Below are positions 1 through 10,936 of a DNA stretch of 64,000 bases, piece after piece (within the stretch, counting starts at the first letter, position 1; each line of letters begins with the position of its first letter). Source of the DNA: Vicia villosa (Eukaryota; Streptophyta; Magnoliopsida; Fabales; Fabaceae); the NCBI RefSeq assembly GCF_029867415.1, contig NC_081185.1, positions 27,825,293 to 27,889,292 of the forward strand. Reading direction: 5' to 3'. A program made the translations under genes and the position numbers. The notes beneath the pieces were generated by a model. The model had not been told where the DNA came from. It saw nothing but the letters and a program-made list of their open reading frames with translations, and ran no database searches.

Positions 1-1
1 G

Positions 2-1020
2 CCACCAGTTCCCTTCCCACATAGAGTTCTGAAAAATAAAAGAGTTGAGGATGGAGACAAAGAAAAAGAAATTTTGGATATGTTCAGGAAAGTAGCGGTA
101 AACATTCCGCTTCTTGATGTGATTAAGCAAGTTCCAAGGTATGCAAAGTTTTTGAAGGATCTGTGTACAAACAAGAGAAAAATGAAAGGAAGTGACAGAG
201 TCAACTTGGGAAGAAGCATCTATGCTTTTATTCAGCCCGAGCAAAGTGTTTCGGCTATCTCTCAAGTCTTGCCACAAAAATGCAAGGACCCGGGAACTTT
301 TACTATTCCTTGTACCATCGGGGATAAGAAATTTGATAATTGTTTGCTTGATTTAGGAGCGGGCATTAATGTTATGCCTACTTCTATTTATAATAACCTT
401 TGCCTTGGTCCCATGCAGCATACAGGTTTAATCGTTCAACTGGCGAACAGGAGCAATGCACATCCCACCGGCATAGTGGAAGACGTCCTCGTTCAAGTTA
501 ACGATTTAATTTTTCTTGCAGATTTTTACATTCTGGACATGGAAGGAGAAACTAAATCAAGCATAGCTCCCATCATCTTAGGCAGACCGTTCATGAAAAC
601 GGCGAAGACAAAAGTTGATGTTGATGATGGAACCATGTCCATGGAATTTGGTGACATTGTTGCAAAATTCAACATCTTCGATACCATGAAACATCCTGTG
701 GAGGAGCATTCTATTTTTCACATTGAGTTGATTTCTGAACTAGTTGATGATAGTTGTTCTGAATTATTCGCACTTGATTTTCCATCTCTCTCTGATTTTG
801 ATGATAATTATTCATGCCCTGATTGCACTGACACTAATGTTTGTGTTCTTTGTGCTGAGATTGATGCTTCCTTGCAGCCTGATACATTTCCTACAGGTGA
901 AGTTGTTACCGATGAGGCTATTTTTGCCGTCGATGCTCTTGACATCCCGGCTGCCCCAAGCCTTCCATCCATCGAGCAGCCCCCGTCCTTAGAGCTAAAA
1001 GAGCTCCCTGGGAACCTGAA
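2..1020 (+). pseudogene. Athila-type Ty3/gypsy gag tail and protease
   Basis: The frame is already open at base 2, so the start lies left of the window. The first ~60 codons match the end of Athila gag: a basic stretch, then the YAKFLKDL box at about base 140. The retroviral-type aspartic protease follows, with active site DLGAGINVMP starting at base 351 (families usually have D-[LS]-G-[AS]) and the flap/ILGRPF region near 580-594. An acidic, Asp/Ser-rich linker (about 700-950) separates it from RT. The protease would cut the Gag-Pol polyprotein in virus-like particles. The same frame continues through RT and integrase to 3856. Confident in the lineage from domain order and motifs; this part has no stop. 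Confidence 0.88.
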
Positions 1021-2570
1021 ATATGCTTACTTGGAGCATAATGAAAAACTTCCTGTTATTATCTCTTCTAACCTTGATTTCAATCAAGAAGACAGACTTT
1101 TGCAGGTATTGAAGAGGCACAAGAAAGCAATCGGGTGGACATTAGCCGACCTTCCAGGAATTAGTCCTTCGATGTGCATGCACAGGATTTTACTTGAGGA
1201 TGGAGCGAAAACAGTAAGGCAGCCCCAAAGGAGGCTTAATCCTTTGATTCTTGATGTTGTAAAGAAAGAGGTAACCAAACTCTTGCAAGCAGGTATCATT
1301 TATCCTATCTCTGACAGTAAGTGGGTAAGTCCAGTGTAGGTTGTACCTAAGAAATCTGAACTCACAGTGGTAAAAAATGAAAGGAGTGAACTTGTTCCCA
1401 CTAGAGTCCAGAACAGCTGGAGAGTTTGTATTGATTACAGGAGACTGAACCAGGCTACTAGAAAGGATCACTTTCCTTTGCCGTTCATTGACCAGATGCT
1501 TGAACGGCTAGCTGGTAAATCACATTATTGTTTTCTTGATGGTTTTTCAGGTTACTTTCAGATTCATATTGCACCTGAAGATCAAGAAAAGACCACTTTC
1601 ACGTGTCCATTTGGTGCATTTTCTTACAGGAAAGTGCCTTTTGGCCTTTGCAATGCTCCTGGCACTTTCCAACGATGCATGATGAGTATTTTCTCTGATT
1701 TTATTGAAAATTGCATGGAAGTGTTTATGGATGACTTTACTGTTTATGGTTCTTCTTTTGATGCATGCTTGAACAGTTTAAGCTTGATTTTAGAAAGATG
1801 CATCGAGACTAACCTTGTGTTGAATTATGAAAAGTGTCATTTTATGGTTGAGCAGGGAATTGTTCTTGGTCACATTATTTCTGAAAAAGGAATTTTTGTT
1901 GACCCTGCTAAGATTGATGTGATTTCTACACTGCCTTACCCTTCTTGCATTTGCGAGATTCGTTCTTTTCTTGGTCATGCAGGTTTTTACTGGCGTTTCA
2001 TCAAGGATTTCAGCAAGATTGCTCTTCCGCTGTCGAACTTGTTGAAGAATGACGTCACTTTCGATTTTGATGAAAAATGCAAACAAGCGTTTGACTTCTT
2101 GAAGAAAGCATTAACTTCCTCTCCCATCATTCAGCCCCCTGACTGGACACTTCCTTTTGAGCTTATGTGTGATGCTTCGAATTATGCTGTTGGGGCTGTC
2201 CTTGCACAAAGAGTTGACAAGGCTGCCCATGTTATTTACTATGCTTCTAGGACTTTAGATTCTGCATAGTCAAATTACACTACCACTGAAAAAGAACTGC
2301 TAGCTATTGTTTTTGCTCTTGACAAATTCAGATCTTATTTGCTAGGTTCCAAGGTTGTTGTTTTTACTAACCATGCAGCTTTAAAGTACTTGCTGAAGAA
2401 GCCGGATGCAAAACCGAGATTGATTCGGTGGATGTTGTTGCTCCAAGAATTTAATGTCGAGATTAAAGACAAAAGTGGAGATGAAAACTTAGTGGCTGAC
2501 CACTTGAGCAGGATAGAGAGAGATGAAGAGCCTTTTCCTATTCAGGATGACTTTCCTGATGAGCAGCTGT
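1021..2570 (+). pseudogene. Athila-type reverse transcriptase and RNase H, two stops
   Basis: RT begins near 1030 and carries the box CIDYRRLN (about 1420), the GLCNAPGTFQ box (about 1645) and the catalytic motif FMDDF at 1724-1738. RNase H follows: MCDAS at about 2165, TEKELLAI at about 2283, and ADHLSR near 2498. The enzyme copies element RNA into DNA and removes the RNA strand. Two in-frame TAG codons interrupt it, at 1337-1339 just before VVPKK and at 2267-2269 in the RNase H. There is no frameshift: bases 2-3856 keep one phase. Catalytic Asp residues are retained, so inactivation is by nonsense codons only. Confidence 0.9.
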
Positions 2571-3856
2571 TTCAGTTGCATGGGATTACACCTTGGTGTG
2601 CATCTAGATCACAGGTTCACAAGCTCAAGAGTGATGCCAAATATTATGTTTGGGATGATCCATATCTATGGAAGTTTGGTAGTGATCAGGTAATCAGGAG
2701 ATGTGTCCCCGACAATGAGATTGAATCTATTTTGAAATTTTCTCATGCATCTCAAGTCGGCGGACACTTTGGTCCTCAAATAACTGCAAGAAAAGTTCTT
2801 GATTCAGGTTTCTATTGGCCAAGTATTTTTAAGGATGCTTTTGAGACTTACCGCACTTGTAAAGAGTGCCAGATAGCAGGTACAAACATTACTCGCAAGA
2901 GTGAAATGCCTCAGCAGCCTATGCTTTTCTGTGAGGTATTTGATGTATGGGGAATTGATTTCATGGGTCCTTTTCCTGTATCATTTGGTTTCCTTTACAT
3001 TTTACTTGCTGTTGATTATGTTTCAAAGTGGGTGGAAGCTATCCCCACTAGGACTAATGATTCTCGAGTTGTTGCAGATTTTTTCAGGTTTAATATCTTT
3101 TGCAGGTTTGGAATACCGCGAGCTATCATAAGTGACCAAGGCACTCATTTCTGTAACCGCACCATGGAAGCTTTGCTTCGAAAGTATGGAGTTGTGCACA
3201 GAGTCTCTACTGCATATCACCCACAGACTAATGGGCAAGCTGAGATCTCAAACAGGGAGATCAAATAGGTTTTAGAGAAAATGGTGCAACCAAACAGGAA
3301 AGACTGGAGCCGTCGTCTAGAAGACGCACTTTGGGCTCAAAGGACAGCTTTCAAGACACCCATTGGGATGTCTCCTTATCGACTTGTTTTTGGTAAGGCA
3401 TGTCATCTTCCTGTTGAGATAGAACACCATGCTTATTGGGCGGTGAAGAGTTGTAATTTGGAGATGCAACAAGCAGGTATTGAAAGAAAACTCCAATTAC
3501 AACAGGTGGAAGAGCTTAGACTAGAGGCTTATGAAAGCTCTAAGATTTATAAAGAGAAAACTAAGCACTTCCATGATAAAATGATTTATAGGAAGGAATT
3601 TTCTGTGGGCCAACAGGTTTTATTGTTTAACTCCCGCCTTAAGCTTATGGCTGGGAAACTTCGATCCAAATGGATTGGCCCCTTTGTTGTTACTGATGTT
3701 TTCCCTCATGGTGCAGTAGAAATAAAAAGTGCAGGTACTGACAAAGTCTTCAAGGTTAACGGGCAGCGGCTGAAGTTATTCCATGAAAGTTCGGTACCTG
3801 AAGATGTCAGCATAGAGGAGCTTTCTTTGGAAGCACCTGACTACACTGCAACTTGA
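2571..3856 (+). pseudogene. Athila-type integrase, one stop
   Basis: The zinc-binding HHCC domain is visible: His residues in [10 protein letters not shown] near 2744 and the Cys pair CKEC near 2860. The DDE catalytic core has Asp in GIDFMGPF (about 2953), Asp in ISDQGTHF (about 3128) and Glu in NGQAEIS (about 3231). A GPF-type C-terminal module lies near 3661-3720. No chromodomain follows, as expected for Athila/Tat lineages. A TAG at 3266-3268 cuts the frame 12 codons after the catalytic Glu; downstream coding resumes in phase and ends with TGA at 3854-3856. Integrase would insert element DNA into the chromosome. Confidence 0.88.
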
Positions 3857-4820
3857 TCAGGGAGTCCTTCTTTCCTTCTCTTTACTTTATTAGTAATGTC
3901 CTTTCATTGAGGGCAATGCTTAGTTTAAGTGTGGGGGAGGAAATCGTGTGTTTTATTTATGTTTGTTAGTTTTTTTTTATTTAATTTCAACCAATAAAAA
4001 ATGCATCTTCTTGAAAGTTTTAGGCTATAGACTGATTTGAGTCGAGTTTGCGGAGACTTGGGAAAAATTCATAAGATCGGTATCGTTCTAACACCGTGAG
4101 TCTCCTGAATATGGAAATTGATTTGAATTTGTTATTATGTTTTAGCCTTAATTTCTCATTCTTTGACAGCTCTTGAGTAGTTTATTTCAGCAGTCGGCAC
4201 CATCTCTCACACACTTTACGCAGGGGAATCGATGAATATAAGTGAATGTTCCGAAAAGAAAAAAAAAGAGAAAAGAAAAAGAAAATACACCTTCTAAGTT
4301 TGGTGACCCTCACCCGGTCACTTAACCCAACAGTTGTGTGAACTTCAAAAAAAAAAGTTTTCAAAACTCTTTGTTAGTTGGTTCAGCGGTTTCTGGTGCT
4401 GAACTTGGTAGGGAGGATTACGGTTCGATCCCCCGCAACTACATCTGAGTAAACAATGGGTTATGCCACTTACGTACCGGAACCCCGTGCAAAAGGATCA
4501 GAGTCACTAACCGGTCGTCCTGCTATAAGTGTGTGGAGATAACGGGCTTAATGTGATTGCGCCTGAATGAAAAAAGAGCAAAAAGGATAAGTAAGTTAGG
4601 CTATGGTATAATAATATGATTTGAATTGGTTTGTGTATTTAGGAGCCTTATGTCTGCATATCTGTGGTTAGTGTTCTTACGATGTCCTTAGTGTGCAAGG
4701 TTAGTACCTGTCGATGCAAACTTACCCGAAGAAGATTTGTAGCCTAGGATGAGTAACTGTTGATGTATTTCTACTTTCTTTTCATTTTGCTCGGAGTGCA
4801 AAAGTTCAAGTGTGGAGGAA
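3857..4820 (+). mobile_element. Athila element 3' non-coding region
   Basis: This is a 0.96-kb spacer between integrase and the 3' LTR. Some Athila elements have an env-like ORF here; I see none. It holds two polypurine-tract-like sequences of similar design, AAGTGTGGGGGAGG at 3927-3940 and AAGTGTGGAGGAA at about 4808-4820. The second adjoins the LTR and is the likelier plus-strand primer. A tRNA-like stretch at 4372-4442 is listed separately. Confidence 0.6.
4372..4442 (+). other. tRNA-like sequence inside Athila 3' region
   Basis: A 71-base stretch has a good RNA polymerase III B box, GGTTCGATCCC at 4422-4432, and an A-box-like TTGGTTCAGCGG near 4378. Its ends TAGTTG and CAACTA can pair like an acceptor stem, and GTTCAGC/GCTGAAC forms a 7-bp hairpin. 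It does not fold as a normal cloverleaf by eye (long D region, no clear anticodon arm). I call it tRNA-derived or tRNA-like, not a tRNA gene. Confidence 0.5.
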
Positions 4821-5853
4821 TTTCATCTGTGCATTTTGATGCACATTCCTTTATGTTTGTACTTAGGCATTTCTATGGTTTGATTTGTTTATTTTTCTAT
4901 TTTATTATGTGTTTATATTTTAATTTATTTTTATTGTTATTTGATTTTCGTATTTAATTTTCAGCTTTAGCAGTCTACACGGAAACGATCATAACTGGAG
5001 TTCCAGGAGTCCGATTGAGGCGTTCTAATAATCGACGGAAAGCTAAGAGAAAGAGATACGATTCTTATGTTGGAGTCGAAGTCAGAATCGGACTGTAGAA
5101 GGGCCAGAAAATTCGTTGAAGTTGCAACACTAGTTTTAGTTAAGTTTCGGGTCAATTAGTTTTGGGTCTGGGTCGTATGTTTGACCCAGTTGGATTGTAA
5201 AACGGGTCGTTCTCTTCCCCTTAGGGTAGCAGCCGCGACACTGTTCATGCATCTTCCATTCACGAAAAAAACAAAGCTTGTACGAATTGATCCATGGCGA
5301 ACTAGTCCTTTCAAGTTAATCTTCCGTATTCAGGTTCCAAAAACTATGAGATTATTATAATTTTGCAATAAAATTTCCTTCAATTATATATGTTGTTTAT
5401 CTTTTGCTTAATTTGATATTCATAATATATATTGTTTGGTTCGATTGATTATGTTTTCCAATTTATTTGCGTTTTATCGTTGCTTAATCGTTAATTCGCT
5501 GTATGCTTAACCGAATGCTTAATTCGGCAAACGAGAAATATAATTGGTATAATATTGTTGCGCTTGTTGATCATATTATAATCGAACGGGAACGGAATCC
5601 GCTTAGGATAGTGAAATTATAATAGTCGATGATTAGTAGGAACCGAATCGGTAGATTGACTTATTTCATAATCACTTATTTCAAAATAGCTTATTTTCAT
5701 AATCACTTTTGATAATCTTTTTTTCGACCAAACCAACCCCCCCTTAATCGATTTAGCTTTTAGTTAATAAAATCAAGAATCCTTGCGATACGACTCGAGC
5801 CATTGTCGCTGTACTACATTTTACAAAATACTCGTTTTGACCCGCGCGCGACA
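4821..5853 (+). mobile_element. Athila 3' LTR (approximate start)
   Basis: The LTR follows the purine tract and opens with the palindrome GTGCATTTTGATGCAC (about 4829), common near the start of Athila-type LTRs. It closes with GCGCGCGACA at 5853, and Tat/Ogre gag coding resumes about 40 bases later. Length is about 1.03 kb. The exact 5' base is uncertain because the TG start is not clear. The matching 5' LTR lies outside the window, so the target duplication cannot be checked. Confidence 0.55.
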
Positions 5854-5889
5854 GCGGATCAGAAATACAAAGGGAATTCATGTCTTCGT

Positions 5890-6770
5890 AGTCATCTGAT
5901 CATGTATGTAAGGAAGATCAACGCTTGTTAATTCACTACTTTCAAGATAGCTTATCTGGAGCTGCTTTGAAATGGTACATGGGATTGGATAGTACTCACA
6001 TCCGTACTTTCCATGACCTAGGTGAAGCTTTCACCAGACAATACAAATACAACATTGATATGGCACTGGACAGAGATCAAATCCGAGCTATGTCCCAAAG
6101 AGAAAAAGAGTCTTTCAAAGAGTACGCGCAAAGATGGCGTGAACTAGCTGCTCAAATCATTCCTCCCATGGAAGAAAAAGAAATGACCAAGGTGTTCCTT
6201 AAGACACTAAGCACATTTTATTATGAGAAGATGGTAGCAAGTGCTCCGAATGACTTTACTGAAATGGTAAACACGGGGATGCGACTTGAAGAAGGTATCC
6301 GAGAAGGTCGTCTAGTCAAAGAAGCCAGTTCATCACTATCTAGTGGTGGCGTCAAAAGATTTGGTAGTAACTTTGCCAAAAAAAAGGAAGAAACTGTTAG
6401 TGCCATCTCAAGGGGAAGAAAAAGACGGTATCAACCACAACAGATTGCTGCTGTGACTCCAGTTGTTAGCCAAGCTCTACCTCAGAATGTGCAGAAGCCT
6501 CAGCCTCAACAGCCTCGACAACAGGCTCCTCAACAAAATCAACAAAGGAAATATCCACCTTTTGATCCTATTCCGATGACTTATACGGAATTAATGCCTT
6601 TGCTACTTCAGAAGAACCTAGTTCAACTAAGGGATCCTCCTCCTCTTCCTCCTGCTAATCCACCATTTTGGTACAAGGCAGATGCTCGATGTGCTTTTCA
6701 CAAGAATGCTCCTGGTCATACTGTGGAAAATTGTTACCCTCTCATGAGTGAAGTACAAAAACTGGTCTGA
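5890..6770 (+). pseudogene. Tat/Ogre-like gag fragment, 5' truncated
   Basis: This is a capsid/nucleocapsid region of a Ty3/gypsy Tat lineage element (Ogre is the legume group). Typical motifs are GAALKWYMGLD, TFHDLGEAFTRQYKYN and SFKEYAQRWRELAAQI, followed by a Gln/Pro-rich linker (about 6430-6550) and a knuckle-like CAFHKNAPGHTVENC near 6690-6735. Gag packages element RNA. The left part is missing because the Athila element ends directly upstream; in-phase coding can be read from about 5902, slightly before the first ATG. It ends in TGA at 6768-6770. Confidence 0.82.
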
Positions 6771-8028
6771 AGCAACATGCTCACCTTCAAGTATGTCAAT
6801 CCTAATGTTCAAGTCAATCCACTACCCAACCATGAGACTATCAATGCAATCCAGACTCAATCCAGTTATGAATACCTACATGATGTTTGTGAATCAACTC
6901 AATCCTCGGTGAATATGCACGCTGTCTTGTGTGAACTTGATTGCTTTCCTCCGCATGACTACAATTCTTGTCCAATATGTTCCAACACCATTCGTGGATG
7001 TACTCTGGTGGTTGAAGACCTTCAGAAACTACTAGACCGAGGAATTATCAGCATATCAAGAAAGAAAAGGGATAAAGAAATTCACTCTATCGACATGGTA
7101 CATGACTGTCTTGGCCAATATCAAGTTTATGGCGTACACCTGTTGAGATGTGACATAGTGCAAATGCACGCCACTTTTATGGCTCTTGTCGAATCTACTG
7201 CAGAGATACCCGTGGATGTGCACTGGTGAAAGCAGGAATTCAAAGTCTCATGGATCGAGGACTTATCCAGATTCTCCGAGATAGAGATGAGAATAATGTC
7301 AACATGATTGGGGAATGTTCCACAGTGAAGTATGTGCCCTATGTTCGCATTGTGCATAGATCCTTACGAATGATACACGAGAAGTGGGTCCAAAATGGAT
7401 AGATTGACTTTAGCCATGATAACTGTCCCGCTTGTGAAGGAAGCACGCAAGGTTGTGCTAATCTACAAGAAGACATTCTGACTCTGATAGGTTTGGGTTT
7501 GCTAGACGAAGAAATCAAAGGAAGAAAAAGACACAACTACATTGAATAAGAAATGACCTATGGGCCACTTGACAGTATGATGCGAGAAGTTCCTCAAAGG
7601 ATTCCGAAGCACAATCGTGACCTGTACATATTAGCAAAGTATGAAGACAACATTTTGACAGATGTACTAGTAGATGATGTTCGTCTATGAACATTATGCC
7701 ATGGAGCACCTTGGAAAGTTTATCCTATCAAGGGGCACCTTTTAGACCAAATGGGGTTAGCATAATGACTTTTGAAGGGTTCTCCCGCATCGTGATTGGA
7801 GAGATTAATCTTCCTATCCGCATCGGACCTCATGATTTTGATATCACCTTTCAAGTGATGGAAATTTATCCCGCTTACAGCTGTTTGTTGGGAAGACCTT
7901 GGATCCACAATGCTAAAGTCGTTCCTTCCACTTTTCACCAGATGTTGAAATACCCCTTGAAGGACAGAATAATAACTATTTATAGAGAACATACCATGTT
8001 TGTTTGTCAACTATCCTTTGTTCCGTAA
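6771..8028 (+). pseudogene. Tat/Ogre-like gag tail and protease, degraded
   Basis: Coding similarity continues in pieces. 6777-7229 holds paired Cys/His segments (YNSCPICS, RGCTLVVEDLQKLLDRG), and 7230-7686 is the same type of sequence with stops. 7687-8028 is the protease domain, with NIMPWSTL, the VIGEINLPIRIGP strand and the conserved AYSCLLGRPWIH. The active-site Asp-Ser/Thr-Gly just upstream of 7687 lies across a frame change and was not located. RT and later domains are absent; the fragment stops at 8028, where a truncated LTR begins. Confidence 0.78.
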
Positions 8029-8049
8029 TGACACATTGCGCTAGTGTGT

Positions 8050-9437
8050 AATGAAAAATATCATAACTTTTGTTCCGTAACTCCGTTTGAGACGCGATTC
8101 TATCTCATGGTGATGCCTTAAGAGGTTAAAAGTTCACTTAATGACCTGAATATATTGTTTTACTTAAGGTGTAATGTCGGTGGATGTGTTTCTAGCTGCC
8201 GAGTTGGGTTTTATGTGTTGTCGTGCGATTTATGTTAACTAATGTTGGGCATGTTTTGGGTGACTTAAATTAGTTAATTAATGATTACATTGTGTTGTTG
8301 AGTGTTAATAATTGATTTTAAAAAAATATTTAATTGCTATAATTAAATCGATGATGCCATTTGGTGTGGTTATGTGATTAACGAAAGATGATGTTTTGTA
8401 TGCATAAATTTGGTTTTATATGGTGTATAAATATTTGAGTTGTGTGATGCTTGTATGGAGTACATATTATTCATGCTTTATGGATAATTATGTGGAAGTA
8501 CATAATCATTGTCGTTTATAGTTTGAAGGGGGATTATAAACATGTTGTTGTTTTATGTCATGTATCATTGTGTCGTTGTGATGAAATAGGCATGTTACAA
8601 TCCGAGTAGGATGGATTGGTGACTTGTCTCAAATCCAAATAGGTTGGATTCAGGTTCGATCTGGGTGAACCCGATTCCTTATTGAAACAATTGTTGATGA
8701 TTCGGTAACACATGCATAGGAGTCTAGTTGACTTTTTGAGCCCTATTGAATACGTTTAAATGAATGATGTATGATTATGATTTATATGATGATGAGATGT
8801 GTGTGATTACGACGTATATGATAATGAGTTGGGTGTGGGAATATGTTAGTGTGGTGTTTTATGGAATATGTATGTAGATGTTTGTGATTATGCCTTGCAG
8901 CTTATGTCGTTTAATTGTTGATGTGAATTCTCATCCCTTTGCTTTGATGTTGTCCACCATGAACATCTTGTAGATTCTCAAGAAGTTTATCGCTGTAAAT
9001 GGAAGATAGCTCTTGGAGTTACTACTTTTAGTTTTGACGTTATTTTTAGAAATCTTGCTCTTATTTTGTAACACTGGGGTTGAGAATACTTGTTTTTCTT
9101 ATTATGTTACTGTTGGAGTTTAATTAATTACTCAGTTTATGTTTGAAGTTGTTGATAGTTGAATATGATAAATCATTTCCTTGAAAGCATTTTTATATAA
9201 TTTGAATATTGAAACTAAATGTCCTAAGTTGTGATGTTTTATTTATTGGAAACAACGTTGAGACCACCACAATGATACCCTAAGTGAAGTTAAGGGTGTG
9301 AAGCTATGTGTTGTGTGATTTTGTTATTTCTGCTGCATATTTTCTAGGTGTTTGAATTATTAAAGGAGTTTCATTGGTGACACCTTAGACTGTTGTGTAA
9401 TGCTTAATATATAAGTTTCAAGGTTTAGGGTGTTACA
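8050..9437 (+). mobile_element. LTR fragment, plus orientation, 5' truncated
   Basis: The non-coding stretch ends in AGGGTGTTACA at 9427-9437, the 3' terminus typical of TGTAACACC...GGTGTTACA LTRs. Near 8065 it shares the CATAACTTTTG... style of the LTR at 58037-62309. The 5' end and any TG start are missing. The assignment to a chromovirus-like LTR rests on termini and layout only. Confidence 0.4.
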
Positions 9438-10100
9438 ATGGTAACTGAAACAAAATCATAATCCTTCAAAAATTTGACCCACCACCTCATCCCCATATTC
9501 AACTCATTTTGATCGAATAAGTACTTCAAACTCTTGTGACTATTGAACACTACAAATCTGGAACCAAATAGATAATGCCTCCAAATTTTTAACACAAACA
9601 TCACTACAGTCAACTCTAGATCATGCAAGGGTCATTCTTCTCTTGAACCTTCAACTGTCTCAAAGCGTAAAGCCACGACCTAACCATTCTGCATAAGCAC
9701 ACCACCTAGACCCATGTTCGAAGCATCACAACATAAACAAAATATTCGCTTAGACTTGGAAAAATCAAAATTTGAGAAGAATTTAACTCTTCTTGAGTTC
9801 TTGAAAACTCTCTCCACATTGCACATCCCAAACATGAGCTTGACCCTTTTGAGTCAAATGAGTTAAAGGAAACACTAACTTTAAAAAGCCTTCAATAAAC
9901 CTTCTGTAATAACCAGTCAAACCCACAAAACTTCTGATCTTAGTAATAGACTTCAGACTCTTCTACTATAACACAACATCAACCTTTGAAGGATCAATAA
10001 CAATACCACCACTAGAAATCCCATGGCCAAGAAAACTCACTTCTCGGAACTAGAACTCACACTTGGATAACTTTGCATACAACTTCTTCTCTTGCTTGGG
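9428..10100 (-). pseudogene. Chromovirus RT C-terminus and RNase H fragment
   Basis: Read on the minus strand from 10100, motifs come in the usual Tekay/Del order: KLYAKLSKCEF, VSFLGHGISSGGI, IRSFVGLTGYYRRFIEGF, then RNase H with HDLELTVVMFVLKIWRHYL, SHKSLKYLFDQNELNM and FLKDYDF ending near 9429. The catalytic YxDD box and everything N-terminal are absent, as are integrase and chromodomain. At least three frame breaks or stops occur, for example TAG after KCEF and near VDVVL. It abuts an opposite-strand LTR end at 9437, so the two are probably separate insertions. Confidence 0.8.
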
Positions 10101-10906
10101 ACGAAAACCCTAAACAAGTTGGACGATCAAACTAGTTTCCTAAAGGGCTCGACACATGATAGGGTGAGAACGTTGATGCCGAATTTTCAACAAACATCGA
10201 ATAATTGTCGTGCAGTCCTGCCATCACTATTGTTGGAATTCCATATGGTCATTCCCCACCAATCATGGACATAGTGATACTAGGCATATATTAACATGTA
10301 GTGCTGGCCATAGTTGGCCTTGGAGATGACTCATCGTTACTGGTGCGCTATGGGCTATCGACGATGCACCCATTAAGCACGAACCAGCTTCAGACTCTTG
10401 TGAAGCACCGGTATTTACTCCGAGGGATTGTTCCCCATTTGGATTTCTTAGATCACCCATTTTCTCCCACTTCTCAATCTCATGCACGAATTGAGACGAA
10501 CTCAACTCAAATGCGATCCAGCAGGTGTGCCAATTTGTTTCTCGGGAACAATCTCTAGCCTTTTATTAAAAGTTACTTGCAGGATCAACTACAATAATCC
10601 TAGACTTAGTTTTGAGTTTAATGTGACTTTGGTAACTTAGATCGAATGATATAAAGAAGCGCAAGAGAACAAGACAATTGCAAAGAAAAAGTAAATAAAC
10701 AAACAGCTTTAAAGTTATAAAATTTAATTGTTTTTATTTATTTAGAAAAGACAAAGTATAGTATTGTATGAGCAATAAACTTATTTTGTATTATAAAATT
10801 TAATTAAACACATTTTTTTAGACCTAAAGTAAAATTTTGGACTATCTTATTTTTTTGGCTAATTTGATATTTAGACACTTGATATAAATAAATCTTATAA
10901 AACATA
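10101..10906. other. Unassigned sequence, possibly retroelement leader
   Basis: There is no recognisable protein. On the minus strand near 10540-10520 the text AAATTGGCACACCTGCTGG resembles the LTR-end plus primer-binding-site layout of some gypsy elements. It would fit as the 5' side of the reverse-strand chromovirus fragment, but I cannot define an LTR. 10561-10906 is AT-rich without features I can support. Confidence 0.25.
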
Positions 10907-10936
10907 CTAGTAGAAGACCCGTGCGTCCGCACGGGT
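10907..10936 (-). mobile_element. Helitron 3' terminus
   Basis: On the minus strand this reads as a short GC hairpin (ACCCGTGCG, GA, CGCACGGGT; 10917-10936), a short spacer and terminal CTAG (10910-10907), followed by T. That is the hallmark of Helitron rolling-circle ends: hairpin, then CTRR, inserted before T. A second terminus of the same family is at 55080-55109. The Helitron body would extend rightward; its 5' TC end was not located. Confidence 0.75.

Noticed and set aside
4372..4442. Functional tRNA gene
   Set aside because: The B box is good, but there is no convincing D arm or anticodon arm and the stretch is embedded in a retroelement. Kept only as tRNA-like.
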